From the NCBI RefSeq assembly GCF_902806685.2, contig NC_048548.1:11992557-12056556 (forward strand): a stretch of 64,000 bases of DNA. The letters are read 5' to 3'. The notes beneath the pieces were generated by a model, which saw only the letters and a list, made by a program, of their open reading frames with translations, was not told the DNA's origin and ran no database searches. A program made the position numbers and the translations under genes. Of this stretch, positions 53,700 through 61,650 are shown piece after piece (the first letter of the stretch is position 1; each line of letters starts with the position of its first letter). This stretch comes from Maniola hyperantus. Taxonomy: Eukaryota > Arthropoda > Insecta > Lepidoptera > Nymphalidae.

Positions 53700-53995
53700 G
53701 CATCTCAAGAGCGGTGATAGCCTAGTGGTTAACATAATAGCCCAGCAGTTAAGACTTCAGGCTCCTATTCGGGGCTTTCAAGGTTCTATCTCGGCCACGC
53801 ACACGTTAATGAGACATGGTTCCAGCGCAATAGCAATTTGCGGGACTTATACAGTGAAACTTAGATTGAGATATTCTATAGAGCGCACTTTGACTTTGCT
53901 TTCAGTTAAAACGAGACGGATTTATGTCAACGATATAAGGCTGTCTTGTTTTAACAGTGTCACAGTGTCGCTCTATAGATAATAGATCTCAGCCT
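53700..53995. repeat. Composite of SINE head, family E end and foldback core
   Basis: GCGGTGATAGCCTAGTGGTTA (53711) is a SINE-1 head. GGTTCCAGCGCAATAGCAATTTGCGGGACTTA (53818-53849) is an inverted family E end. GTTAAAACGAGACGGATTTATGTC..CTTGTTTTAAC (53906-53955) resembles the family G core. The flanks TCTATAGAGCG and CGCTCTATAGA are inverted. Confidence 0.55.
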
Positions 53996-54284
53996 TAGAG
54001 CTAGCCTACCTTATGTAGAGCCATAACAACATCAATGTCCAATGTGTATTAGTAAACAGTTGGCTTTCTTAACTAAACAATTAATTGCTCGTAGGATTCG
54101 CATCGTTTAGTGTGGGTAAACGCGATCTCACCACACGTTTAGGTGCGTAACGCAACTTCGCAAGGTCGCGCCTTTGGAATGTCGATAGGTTAGCTTAGAG
54201 ATTTGTAAAGTTAAAGGTAACTGCTCTCTAAATGGGTATTACGAGCCCGTATTGGTTTTACCAAGTACCAAATCAGAATCCAAT

Positions 54285-54512
54285 TCCATACTAATATTAT
54301 AAATATGAAAGTGTGTGTCTGTTTGCCTGTCCGTCTGTTTCTCTGCTAGCTTTTCACTGCCCATCCGTTTAACTGATTTCGATTAAATTTGGTACAAGAT
54401 AGCTTGTATCCCGGGGAAGGGCATAGGCTATTTTTAATCCCCGCAAATTCAAAGAGTTCCCACGGGATTTTAAAAATTAAATTCACGCGGAGTCGCGGGC
54501 ATCATCTAGTAA
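54285..54512 (-). repeat. Family A repeat
   Basis: TCCATACTAATATTATAAATATGAAAG to ACGCGGAGTCGCGGGCATCATCTAGT. Confidence 0.75.
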
Positions 54513-54561
54513 TTAATCTAGTAATTAATTAAATAAATAATCTTTTTAAACTCTTCTTCTT

Positions 54562-54740
54562 GAGCCTCAATAGCTCAACCGGTATAGGAGTGGACTGAAA
54601 ACCGAAAGGTCGACGGTTCAAATCCCGCCCGTTGCACTATTGTCGTACCTACTCCTAGCACAAGCCTGACGCTTAATTGGAGAGGAAAGGGGAATATTAG
54701 TCATTTAATATGGCTAATATTCTGTAAAAAAAAAAAACTT
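54562..54740 (+). repeat. tRNA-headed SINE with poly(A) tail (SINE-2)
   Basis: A tRNA-like head has TAGCTCAACCGGT (A box, 54571), CTGAAAACC (a Phe-like GAA anticodon loop) and GGTTCAAATCC (B box, 54615). It is followed by a unique body and a run of 13 A. The poly(A) tail and the body identify a SINE rather than a tRNA gene. Confidence 0.7.
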
Positions 54741-54744
54741 TGGT

Positions 54745-55795
54745 AATGTTAAAGGATTTGGTTGAAAAAGGGACGGCAGGATCGACGAAGGAAACGAAGG
54801 AAATAAAGTCACGTATAAGAAAAGGGAATGTTCGCGATTTTTCAGTTTATTTCCAACAACCAATTGTTGCCTTTTAGATAAAACAATTATTTTCCTTGAT
54901 AAAAATATGATATAATAAAACGGTGATAGCTTTACGGAACGGAAACACTTTATTTTAGGTTTGATCTCTTCTTTAAAGTTTTTTGGGTAGAAATAAGTAC
55001 GCTGTTATTGCAGGCTAAGGTAATTGCATCAAAGTTCTAACTAATCATTAAATTCTACTTAGTATAATACTTAGAAAGTCCAGGCGGAGAGCAGGACGGG
55101 TGCCGTTAACCTGGGCCCGTTGTTGGAGCTCTCATACGAGCTATATGTGGCTACCAGCTACCAGTTAGTTACCTTGCGGGTTGCGAGGTGCGGTGCTTAC
55201 GGTTATGAGCTTTTACTTGAATTATATTTACGTCTGTAATAAAGATCGAACTTTAATGCAAAACTTTTATTGATTAAATATATAAATATGATAGTGTTCT
55301 TATAAATAAGTTACCTAAGGAAACACAGTGCGACGAAAGTTATGTGCAAAGTGTAAACCTTTATTTGGGAAGAAGTATAATGATACCTGAAAGTGTTTTA
55401 TAAATAAGTTTGACTTAGACTTACTTCGCAACTTTTTCTGAATATTTAGTAGGTACCTACAAAACTTAGGTAACTTAGGAACAATCTACCTAATACCTAA
55501 CTACTGTGCGATGAAACTGAAAGTTATGTGCGAAGTGTAAATTGTTATGTTATGGAAATATTCTGAAAAATAATGGAATTGTTTACGTGAAGGATTTTCT
55601 CCATGAGTACCTACCCACCTACATATTATTATCAATTTAGCGATTAAAATGCCTCCTGGCATGACGTAACTGAGTCATAAGTAAAGCCTATACATTCACA
55701 CATAACCCCCGCCCGCTACATTTTACGTAGAGAATTCAAAATTTCTAATCTGATCTAACTCTGAATCTAACTGTCAAATGCCTGAAAGGCTGGAT
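54745..55795. other. Gene-free stretch of the myosin intron
   Basis: No gene is seen. Two related segments, CTGTGCGATGAAACTGAAAGTTATGTGCGAAGTGTAAA (55504) and CAGTGCGACGAAAGTTATGTGCAAAGTGTAAA (55327), form a degenerate direct repeat about 180 bases apart. Confidence 0.4.
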
Positions 55796-55840
55796 TAGAT
55801 TAGAAAGAAAGAAAGAAAGAAAAACGTTTATTTTTTAAGG

Positions 55841-55972
55841 CTGTACCACACATTACCAGCTAGACCTGGTTAGGTTAGGTTATCCCGGCGCCTCTTATAC
55901 TTGAGTAGTAAAGTCAAAAGACCTCAAGTAGAAGAAGCGCCGGAATAAACCATGTCATGTGTGGCACAACCC
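55841..55972. mobile_element. Foldback element
   Basis: GTACCACACATTACC...GGTTATCCCGGCGCCTCTT..ACTTGAG pairs with CTCAAGTAGAAGAAGCGCCGGAATAAACC..ATGTGTGGCAC. An AAAG microsatellite (55803-55823) precedes it. Confidence 0.6.
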
Positions 55973-56196
55973 GAAAAAAAGGTCCCTACTCAGCATAAAT
56001 GCCATATGTCTTGCACAAGTACAAAAACATACAGCGCAGATTACATATTAGATGTGGAAATCTTTAGAAAAGGATTTCCCGTTATTTTTAACTGCCACAT
56101 TTTCTGCATTAAACGCCGAATTTTTCCCATTGAAAATAATGCACGACTTACCAGGCTGTATGGTCTACGACCTTTGCCTTTCCTGAGGTGCATTGA

Positions 56197-56505
56197 ACTA
56201 TTAGGTACCTACTATTGAAAAGAACGCCTATTAAAAGCAGTTGGCTTCCTTCACCGATGCGTGTACGCTTCGCTCCCACACCACGAGACTCCCCCGAATC
56301 ACCGTCATCAGACTTATACGTCACGTCATCAGCCATACGAAGACAAAAAAGGAAGACTCATACAATGGTAACTCCAATTTTGAAGAGAAGTACGCGCTCC
56401 AAGTACGGAAGCAGAAGGAAGCGTCGCCAACTATCAATTCCGCTTCTGAAGGACATGTGCTTGGATGTTTTGATGTGTAATGTATGTTTATCCTTTACTA
56501 GCTGA
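56197..56505 (+). CDS. Orphan basic ORF, possible exon
   Basis: The frame is open from 56197 to a stop at 56503, inside the start of a family A repeat; the first ATG is at 56257. The product is rich in Ser, Pro, Arg and Lys (SPMRVRFAPTPRDSPESPSS, KRSTRSKYGSRRKRRQ). A donor-like AAT|GTATGT follows codon 94 (56479/56480), and an AAAGCAG acceptor-like site lies near 56239. It could be an exon of an unknown gene inside the myosin intron, or a transposon relic. I recognise no family. Confidence 0.25.
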   Translation, partial: TIRYLLLKRTPIKSSWLPSPMRVRFAPTPRDSPESPSSDLYVTSSAIRRQKRKTHTMVTPILKRSTRSKYGSRRKRRQLSIPLLKDMCLDVLMCNVCLSFTS

Positions 56506-56745
56506 TGCTCGCGACTTCGTCCGCGTGGAATTAGATTTTTTAAAAATCCCGTGGGAACACTTTGATTTTCCGGGATAAAAAGTAGCATATGTCACTCTCC
56601 AAGCCTTTATCTATACCCATGCAAAAAATCACGTCAATCCGTTGCACCGTTGCGACGTGATTGAAGGACAAACCAACAAACCAATAAACCAACAACACAC
56701 ACACTTTCGCATTTATAACGGCTACTGAAATAAGGGTATACTGAT
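56498..56745 (+). repeat. Family A repeat
   Basis: ACTAGCTGATGCTCGCGACTTCG to CGCATTTATAACGGCTACTGAAATAAGGGTATACTGATGG. Confidence 0.75.
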
Positions 56746-57084
56746 GGTTCCAAGTGGGTATAATGCCTAAATAAATACTCGTAATTTGCTAAGAAAATAT
56801 GAAAGTTCTATGTGATATAAGAGAAATCATTCTCTCTTTCTCTCTCTGTGTTTGTGTGTGTGCGTGTCTGTGTGTGGGTTTTATGTTCAATTTTTAGTTC
56901 TATGTTCTTTTATTTTAGTATAGGTATTGTTTAATAGTGAGTCCGTTACTAACTACGTACACGTCCATTACTAATAACTGCATTAGTACACCCTTTTTTT
57001 TTGGAGAGTGACTAGTTTTATTCATGGCTTGTATTACTTTATCAATTATTGTCATAATCGGTTTTGTGTGTCCAATAAATAAAT

Positions 57085-57242
57085 AAATTAAAAAAAAAAC
57101 TACTTGGTGGATTTGGCTGGGAATGTAGATAAATTATAGCTTGGATTAACACATAAGCTACATTTTATTCCGTAAATGGATGGTTCCCCCGGGATGTTTT
57201 AAACATATCCACACGGACGAAGTCGCGGGCATCATCTAGTAA
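57085..57242 (-). repeat. Family A fragment
   Basis: The right part is clear (CCACACGGACGAAGTCGCGGGCATCATCTAGT); the left part is degenerate. Confidence 0.55.
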
Positions 57243-57249
57243 TTTAATA

Positions 57250-58040
57250 AATGAGGGTAATTTTATCGTACCAATAGATAAAATTATAGCTGCTCAGCAT
57301 TAGGTAGGTAGGTACCTATTCACTTGACCGACTGGGCCACTGCTACGTAGTCAACGACCACAAATTATAAGTTGCAGGACGTCTTACCTCATAGCCATTA
57401 GCGAAAACATCGGCGCTGGTGCAATCCATTACCTTTTATGTATTAATTCACAAACATAATTGAGGAAGACAGCACGCGTTGGAATGTAAAATGTAGAATC
57501 AGAACGACTCTGACAGCGAAATCCTTTTAGTGGTGAGCTTGATGGACTGATACAATTGTTTGGCACAGACTAAAGAAAAACACAGATGGAGCCCTTGTTA
57601 ACAATCGTGTGCAAAGTGTATTTGATAGTTGCAAGTAAGTTATCGATTACAAAAACTTTTCCAAATCTGACACTCCGTAAACCTCGCAAAAAAGTGTGCA
57701 GTTACTAGGTGCAGAAGACCCAGCCGGCCTGACCTCTTGCAGGCTACACCAAAATCAACATCGATTTATTTCATGGAGGCTAACTTATGTAGGCTCTTAT
57801 GGCAATTCAAGACTACGGCAGCCGGTTCGCAGAGCAGATCCAATTGAGAAAATCCGACAATCAATCCATCAATCTTTTATTTGCTTAAATGTAGGTTAAC
57901 AAAGATGTTTTACAATTCACTTCAATAGTATTACTATATTTGCCACTAAATGCCATGCAATGGCAAGATACTCAGCATTACTCTTTTGAGTGTATGGGAC
58001 AATAACAAAAAAACATTATAATATATGTTGTGGACTGAAT
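57250..58040. other. Intronic stretch with a LINE tail
   Basis: No gene is seen. CAATCAATCCATCAATCTTTTATTTGC at about 57860-57886 resembles a LINE 3' end. The rest is unassigned. Confidence 0.35.
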
Positions 58041-58044
58041 GAAG

Positions 58045-58380
58045 CCGCCGCTGGTTGATTGCGGAAAACCTGCATCAATCATTACTACAATCGCAGTTGC
58101 TGTGATTTTTGTTGCGACAATGCATTGTAGACAATAGTGAGCGAGCATCAACCAGTCAGGTGCGTGATTGCGGGAGAATGATAGCTATAATGTCACGATC
58201 GCAATCACCTCTGAGTGGTTGACGCTTGCTCACTATTGGCTACAATGCATTGTTGCAACAAAAATCGCACAAATTCAGCCAATCACGACAATTAAGATTG
58301 TAATGCGTGCAATGTAATGGTGATTGCGATCGTGACATTGTAGCTGTCATTCTGCCGCAATCAAGATCGCCATCGTGACC
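58045..58380. repeat. Family J composite inverted array
   Basis: Family J blocks occur forward (58056-58155), inverted (58165-58262) and forward again (58320-58370), giving three arms that can pair with one another. The single-unit reference is at 25208-25395. Confidence 0.65.
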
Positions 58381-58384
58381 GATT

Positions 58385-58830
58385 TCGATATAGTGTTAAT
58401 TATATTAGTGTGTTCGATAATTGTAGTTTTTATTGTTAGTTGTAAGAATTATTGTACTTTTGGATTATTGAGTAATTAATTTAATTATTATAGATTTTAC
58501 GCAAATAATGTCTTAGTTTAAGTTTTACTATTTAGAAGTTCTAGATTAAACATGTTGAGTTAGCCTGTAAGTGAGTATACATTGATAGTCCTAAGTTTAT
58601 ATAAGTCGTCATAATTAGTTTTCTTTGTATACCGTTGGCTTCCTATTAAATAAAATAATAAAATAATAAAAATAATAATAGTGCATCAATTGTCCGTGCG
58701 ATCTTTATCAACTGTAACGATCACGATTCTTAAGGATATTTCTATTGCAATGCGACATGCCAGTTTACCGCAAACGAGCAGCAAGCCCGTGATTCCATGC
58801 AACTTTGACAAATAAAATATTCAAGTATAA
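58385..58830. other. Intronic stretch
   Basis: No gene seen; 58640-58680 is a TAAAATAATAATA run. Confidence 0.35.
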
Positions 58831-58834
58831 CTCT

Positions 58835-58990
58835 TTCAAAGTCAAAGTCAAATGATTTATTCGAAATAGGTAATAAATTACTCTTTTTATTGTCAGTTGT
58901 TGGACTTGTAAGATATAGTGGTGATAATTATTACGCAAACTTAAAACTAAAGCTACGAGGGTTCCAAACGCGCCCAGGTCTGAGTCTTAG
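58835..58990 (-). mobile_element. LINE 3' tail, second copy
   Basis: TTCAAAGTCAAAGTCAAATGATTTATTCGAAATAGGTAATAAATTACTC matches 16858-16910. Confidence 0.55.
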
Positions 58991-59261
58991 CCCACAACAA
59001 ACTCAGCCGGGAAATAACTTCAACTTTGATGGCTGGAACTTTATCAATATTTTTCCTTTAGTCTGAGTCGTGTGGTATTTATATTATTATGGTTATGTCA
59101 TATGCAAGTATGGCGGGACGTAACAATTTTCCATCTGGCTGCAGTTCGGTGCCAGACGCCGCGCTGTTTCGTTATTCCTCAACTAAGTCACTGGGTATTA
59201 CGTTACGCTGCTGTAATTTATTATTACGAGTTTCAGGATTTATTTCTCTACTTACTTACTA

Positions 59262-59590
59262 ATATTATAAAGAGGTAAAGTTTGTAAGTTTGTTTGTAGG
59301 CGGTAATCTCTGAAACCGATTTTGAAAATTCTTTTACCATGAGAAAGCTACATTATTCTTGAGTGACATACAGCCGTACTCAGAGTCGCTAATCGTTACT
59401 GAAGATTGAGTTAAAACGAGACAGATTTATGTGAGAGATATAGCTATGTCTCGTTTTAACTAAACTTAAGTAACGATTAAGCGACTCTGAGTACAACTGT
59501 AAGACTATATTTTATTTCGAAAAAATTAGACATCCTTACGAAAATTGTAATAAGTTACCCGTGTGAAGCCGGGGTGGGTCGCTAGTATAT
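59262..59590 (-). repeat. Family C repeat split by a foldback
   Basis: ACTAATATTATAAAGAGGTAAAG..CTACATTATTCTTGAGTGACA continues after the insertion as TTATTTCGAAAAAATTAGAC..GAAGCCGGGGTGGGTCGCTAGT. It is one element interrupted at 59369. Confidence 0.7.
59371..59499. mobile_element. Family G foldback inserted with TA duplication
   Basis: CAGCCGTACTCAGAGTCGCTAATCG and its inverted right end GATTAAGCGACTCTGAGTACAACTG are flanked by TA on each side (59369-59370 and 59500-59501), as for Tc1/mariner-type MITEs. Confidence 0.8.
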
Positions 59591-59639
59591 TATAAAATAA
59601 GAGAGTCGTGCATATTTTTTTTTTATGAAGTTCTAGAAA

Positions 59640-59780
59640 AATGTTACAATAAAACTTAAAGCTAGCTTTAGCAAATTACTTTACAAATCATGCCCGCGTG
59701 GAATGGTGCCAAGAATACTGGCTGCATTTCCGCGCTGGAGAGCCAAGCCTAGATGTGCAAAAAATGAGTCTTTAAAAAGA
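59640..59780 (-). repeat. LINE C-terminal remnant
   Basis: CAATAAAACTTAAAGCTAGC to GGAATGGTGCCAAGAATACTGGCTGCATTTCCGCGC is the reverse of 27360-27515. Confidence 0.6.
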
Positions 59781-59831
59781 TAGCTATTCGGTAAGAAAGT
59801 GTGGAAAACTGATGTTTTCCTATTTTGAAAA

Positions 59832-60053
59832 TCTAAATATATAAAAGCAAAAGGTGACTGACTGACTGACTGACTGATCTATCAACGCAAAGCTCAAACT
59901 ACTGGACGGATCGGGCTGCAATTATTTGGCATGCAGATAGCTATTATGACGTAGACATCCGCTAAGAAAGGAAAATTCAATCCCTAAAGGGGTAAAACAG
60001 AGATTTGAAATTTGTGTAGTCCACGCGGACGAAGTCGCGAGCATAAGCTAGTT
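59832..60053 (-). repeat. Family B repeat
   Basis: TCTAAATATATAAAAGCAAAAGGTGACTGACTGACTG to ACGAAGTCGCGAGCATAAGCTAGT. Confidence 0.75.
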
Positions 60054-60280
60054 TCATCTAAGTATGATACTTTACTAAGTACTTACAAAATACAAATGTG
60101 ATAAATATAAATCTTGGTATTATAAGGGCCTAAAATTACGTAGCATTAGCATAAAGAGCTGAAAGTTGTCAAACATGTACAAAATGTGCCGGTAGTACCG
60201 GTCGCTTAGGACTATTATGTTATGTAATATTATATTATGTATGTAGTATTGAACAGTCAATAGGTAAAACACTACATACC

Positions 60281-60578
60281 AAAAACCGACCAATTGCGAG
60301 TCAAACTCGCCCACCGAGGGTTCCGTACTATGCAGTATTTTTTCGACATTTTGCACGAAAAGAAAAATCTTTTTAAAATGCACAGGTAAAGAAAGCCCTT
60401 TCATAGGATAACACACTTGGTATATGTAGTAAGCTTACTTTTAAAGTTGAAAATACTACTTATTAATTCATGAACACATTTTAATTTTTTTTAATGATGT
60501 AACCACAAATTCACGGTTTTCGGATTTATTCCTATTTCCTTTACTTGTGCTATAAGACCTACCTACCTACCAAAGTTA
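60281..60578 (-). repeat. Family D repeat, truncated
   Basis: AAAAACCGACCAATTGCGAGTC to GCTATAAGACCTACCTACC; the GGGTTCCG/CAGACAG end is missing. Confidence 0.65.
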
Positions 60579-60579
60579 G

Positions 60580-61000
60580 GAAGTTAGCGGTGTTTCAGAG
60601 AGAGCACGTAAAGCCATCGGTCCTGCACCTTATCTCTCTCCAGTCGTGTTGGGTTTCCGTCCCATAGGGCGCATAGCCCATAGCCATAGTAAGAGAATAG
60701 AGAGTGCATCTGTGTTTGCAGTTTAATATCTCCCGCGCAGTTGGCTAGTCTCTATGAATTTGGCAGCCGTGGCCGAAATTCGGTCGGGAGGACATGATTT
60801 ACATACCAATATGCACGCGATTCATTGATCAATCGTGAAATACCAAATACTGAGCTCAGAAAATCCTAAACAAACTATAAGACGATTGACCTCTTCTGGG
60901 GACAGAAGGGCTGGCTCGACATCTACACAATAGATCAGCCTGGCTCTTCAGCACGTAATTACTCTACGCTGGTAGATGTGTACCTACATTAATTATTATT
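60580..61000. other. Intronic stretch with LINE scraps
   Basis: 60895-60965 (GACAGAAGGGCTGGCTCGAC..GATCAGCCTGGCTCTTCAGC) is the same LINE C-terminal remnant as 27360. The rest is unassigned. Confidence 0.4.
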
Positions 61001-61003
61001 AGA

Positions 61004-61135
61004 CTAAATGATGCCCGTGACTTCGTTCACGTGGATTTTTTTAAAATCCCGTGGAAACTTTCATTTTCCTGGATGAAAAATAAGCTATGTTCTCGTCTCC
61101 AGGATGCTAGATATCGCTGTACTACTTCGTCTAAC
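61004..61135 (+). repeat. Family A fragment
   Basis: ACTAAATGATGCCCGTGACTTCGTTCACGTGG to CTGTACTACTTCGTCTAAC. Confidence 0.6.
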
Positions 61136-61149
61136 TAACAAACAAAAAA

Positions 61150-61490
61150 AAAATTACGATAAAACATCGTGAGGAATTCTGCATGCCTGATGAGAGTTCT
61201 CCAACATGTTTTCAATGGTTTGTATAGTCTGCATATCCGCATTTGGCAGAGCAGCGTAGCGGACAATGGCCTTAGCCCTTCTCATTCCGAAAGCAATTAA
61301 TATACTTATCACTTGCTTTAACAGTGAAGGAAAACATCGTGAGGAAACCTGCATGCCTGAGAGTTCTTTATAATACTATTCTCAAAGGTGTGTGAAGTCT
61401 GCCAATCTGCACTTGGCTTATGTGGACTATAGCCAAACCTTTATCATTTTGAGAGGAGACCCGTGCTCAGTAGTGAGCCGGTTTCTATCC
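61150..61490 (+). repeat. Two overlapping SINE-1 fragments
   Basis: AACATCGTGAGGAATTCTGC (61162) and AACATCGTGAGGAAACCTGC (61334) are two successive copies of the same block. The second runs on to GAGGAGACCCGTGCTCAGTAG. Confidence 0.6.
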
Positions 61491-61650
61491 CATCGGGGTA
61501 TGGAGTGAGGGAATTCAGAGTGCACCTGTGTTTGCGGCTTGCACTTGTGCACTATATTATCTTACAAACATTATTTTACCATTAAAATAATCAAACTGTA
61601 TAAATGTATCAAAAACTTGTCATCTAAAATAATTTTATTCTCCTCCACAG

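Noticed and set aside
54562..54640. Possible tRNA-Phe gene
   Set aside because: The A and B boxes are present, but the acceptor stem does not pair well and a SINE body with a poly(A) tail follows.
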